Assembly: GCA_011390385.1 (NCBI GenBank)
Contig: JAABSN010000065.1
Location: 1 to 17,534, forward strand
Length of the DNA stretch: 17,534 bases
Direction of reading: 5' to 3'
Origin: Thioalkalivibrio nitratireducens
GTDB lineage: Bacteria > Pseudomonadota > Gammaproteobacteria > Ectothiorhodospirales > Ectothiorhodospiraceae
Every line of letters starts with the position of its first letter. Position 1 is the stretch's first letter. The notes under the pieces were generated by a model. The model was given only the letters and a program-made list of their open reading frames with translations, searched no databases and was not told where the DNA came from. Both the position numbers and the translations under genes were made by a program. Shown here piece after piece: positions 15,722-17,534 of this stretch.

Positions 15722-17534
15722 TGAACAAGAAACAACTTTCCGAGCGCGATATCTGCACCAAGTACATCACGCCAGCCCTGGAGAAGGCGGGCTGGGATGT
15801 CACGACCCAAATCCGTGAAGAGTTTCCTCTCACCAAGGGACGCATCATCGTGCGTGGCAAGCTGCATACCCGCGCCAAACACAAACGCGCCGATTATGTC
15901 CTGTTTTACAAGCCGAACATCCCCATTGCCATTATCGAGGCCAAGGACAACAACCACACGGTAGGCGATGGCATGCAACAAGCGTTGGGTTACGCCGAAA
16001 TGCTGCAAGTGCCCTTTGTGTTCAGCTCCAATGGCGATCGTTTTCTGTTCCACAACAAGATCGCCGCCGATTTACCCGGTGACGGCATTGTCGAGCGAGA
16101 GCTTGCACTCCACGACTTCCCCACTGCGGAAACGTTGTGGCAATGGTGGGCGCAGCATCGTGGCCTGAACGATCAGCAGAATGCACTGGTCACGCAGGAT
16201 TATTTCAGCGACGGCAGCGATAAAAGTCCTCGTTACTACCAGCTGCTGGCCATCAACAAGACCATCGAGGCGATAGCGCGTGGCCAGAATCGCATTCTGC
16301 TGGTGATGGCTACCGGCACCGGCAAGACCTACACCGCCTTCCAGATCATCTGGCGGCTGTGGAAGTCCAAGGCGAAGAAACGCATCCTGTTTCTTGCCGA
16401 CCGCAACATCCTGGTCGACCAGACCATGACCAACGACTTCAAGCCGTTCGGTTCGGCCATGACCAAGATCCAGAAGCGGCAGGCCAACAAGTCCTACGAG
16501 ATTTACCTTTCCCTCTATCAGGCTGTCACCGGCAACGAGGAAGAGAGAAACATCTACAAACAGTTCAGCCCCGATTTTTTCGACCTCATCGTCATTGATG
16601 AATGCCATCGAGGCAGCGCGGCTGCCGATTCGGCCTGGCGTGAAATCCTCGAATACTTCACCTCCGCCACTCAGATCGGCCTGACCGCCACTCCCAAGGA
16701 GACCGAAGAAGTCTCCAATATCGACTACTTTGGCGATCCCATCTATACCTACAGCCTCCGGCAGGGAATCGACGACGGCTTCCTTGCCCCCTATAAGGTC
16801 GTGCGCATCGATCTCGACCGGGATTTGACCGGTTGGCGGCCCGACAAGGGCATGATCGACAAGCACGGCAATGAAATCGAAGACCGCATCTACAACCAGA
16901 AGGATTTCGACAAAACCCTGGTTCTGGAACAGCGCACCCGGTTGGTGGCCAAAAAGATCACCGAGTTCCTAAAGCAAACCAACCGTTTCGACAAGGCCAT
17001 CGTCTTTTGTGAAAACATCGACCATGCCGAACGCATGCGTCAGGCCCTAGTCAATGAAAACGCCGACCTGGTGGCGCTGAACAGCAAATATGTCATGCGC
17101 ATCACCGGCGACAACGAGGAAGGCAAGGCGGAGCTGGACAACTTCATCTTTCCGGAGAGCAAATACCCGGTTATTGCCACCACCTCCAAGCTGATGACTA
17201 CCGGTGTCGATGCGCAGACCTGCAAACTCATCGTGCTCGACCAGCGCATCCAGTCCATGACCGAGTTCAAGCAGATCATCGGGCGCGGCACCCGCATCAA
17301 CGAAGATTACGGCAAGTACTACTTCACCATCATCGACTTCAAAAAGGCCACCGAGCTGTTTGCCGACCCTGATTTCGACGGCGACCCGGTGCAGATCTAC
17401 GAACCCAGCGGGAATCAGTCACCGGTGCCGCCGGATGTTCCCCCAGATACTCCAGAAGATCCCGAAGTTGGCGGTGGCGTCACCTACCCGGAACCCGGAG
17501 AGGACCAGGATTGGACCGGCGTCGCCGAACCCGG
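15721..17534 (+). CDS. hsdR: Type I restriction endonuclease subunit R (3' end outside window)
   Basis: Motor and nuclease subunit of a type I restriction system: it translocates DNA and cuts unmodified targets. 604 residues are present, beginning [20 protein letters not shown]. The N-terminal endonuclease core has Asp58 (RADYVLFY) and Glu73-Ala-Lys75 (IIEAKDN), a PD-(D/E)XK site. The SF2 helicase domain follows: Walker A MATGTGKT (196-203), DECH (293-296), LTATP (321-325), TTGVD (494-498) and motif [10 protein letters not shown] (518-525). A Pro/Asp/Glu-rich linker (~555-604) leads toward the missing C-terminal domain that binds HsdM/HsdS. I translated the frame throughout and found no interruption. 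hsdM and hsdS are not in the window; without them this could be a solitary HsdR-like protein. It is the last visible gene of the operon and is coupled to the XRE gene. Confidence 0.93.
   Translation, partial: MNKKQLSERDICTKYITPALEKAGWDVTTQIREEFPLTKGRIIVRGKLHTRAKHKRADYVLFYKPNIPIAIIEAKDNNHTVGDGMQQALGYAEMLQVPFVFSSNGDRFLFHNKIAADLPGDGIVERELALHDFPTAETLWQWWAQHRGLNDQQNALVTQDYFSDGSDKSPRYYQLLAINKTIEAIARGQNRILLVMATGTGKTYTAFQIIWRLWKSKAKKRILFLADRNILVDQTMTNDFKPFGSAMTKIQKRQANKSYEIYLSLYQAVTGNEEERNIYKQFSPDFFDLIVIDECHRGSAAADSAWREILEYFTSATQIGLTATPKETEEVSNIDYFGDPIYTYSLRQGIDDGFLAPYKVVRIDLDRDLTGWRPDKGMIDKHGNEIEDRIYNQKDFDKTLVLEQRTRLVAKKITEFLKQTNRFDKAIVFCENIDHAERMRQALVNENADLVALNSKYVMRITGDNEEGKAELDNFIFPESKYPVIATTSKLMTTGVDAQTCKLIVLDQRIQSMTEFKQIIGRGTRINEDYGKYYFTIIDFKKATELFADPDFDGDPVQIYEPSGNQSPVPPDVPPDTPEDPEVGGGVTYPEPGEDQDWTGVAEP

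Larger units (their letters stand above)
13676..17534. mobile_element. Putative genomic island at ssrA (extends past right edge)
   Basis: Everything downstream of ssrA is accessory in character: a duplicated ssrA end, an MNT gene, a GxxExxY cassette, and restriction-linked genes with mixed base composition (an AT-rich patch around 14290-14365). No integrase is visible, so it would have to lie beyond 17534 or be lost. The right boundary is unknown. The two att-like copies are only 187 bp apart, so the 13676-13862 segment may be the scar of one element and the rest another. Confidence 0.5.

Overview
The window looks like a high-GC gammaproteobacterial chromosome. The gene order dapB-carA-carB, grpE-dnaK-dnaJ, recN, fur, bamE, rnfH (ratB), ratA, smpB matches what I recall of the Pseudomonas/Xanthomonadales/Chromatiales backbone. 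Sigma-32-type promoters, a one-piece tmRNA with an ANDDNYALAA tag and a BamE lipoprotein fit the same group. I cannot place it to genus.

Positions 1-13675 are housekeeping core. On the minus strand, grpE, dnaK, dnaJ, dapB, carA and carB (carB runs off the left edge) read as one chaperone/biosynthesis block. RecN is divergent from grpE, and the short space between them holds a near-consensus sigma-32 promoter for grpE. A second sigma-32-type promoter lies between grpE and dnaK. fur/bamE and ratA/smpB are divergent pairs, and bamE and rnfH converge so tightly that both TAG stops share one CTAG. smpB is followed by its partner RNA, ssrA.

The core is interrupted between carA and carB by a 424-bp unit. 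A frameshifted GxxExxY-family gene is enclosed by 29-bp near-perfect inverted repeats, and each arm is built from a 10-bp unit. One arm supplies the carA stop codon.

From 13676 to the right edge the sequence is accessory DNA. The last 16 bp of ssrA are repeated at 13847-13862, the usual footprint of integration into the tmRNA gene, and each copy is followed by its own Rho-independent terminator. Beyond about 575 bp of non-coding or small-ORF DNA, five overlapping plus-strand genes form one apparent operon: a minimal nucleotidyltransferase (MNT), a second GxxExxY protein, a small protein resembling a KOW/SH3 barrel, an XRE-type HTH protein, and a type I restriction HsdR-like subunit cut by the right edge.

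The most interesting signal is that the second GxxExxY gene is also enclosed by inverted repeats (25 bp, 22 matching). They have a different sequence but the same design: short tandem units, here 8 bp. The unit is 428 bp long and sits in sense orientation inside an operon. Two unrelated repeat sequences around two members of the same putative PD-(D/E)XK nuclease family, in units of almost equal size, suggest a minimal nuclease-plus-inverted-repeat mobile cassette.
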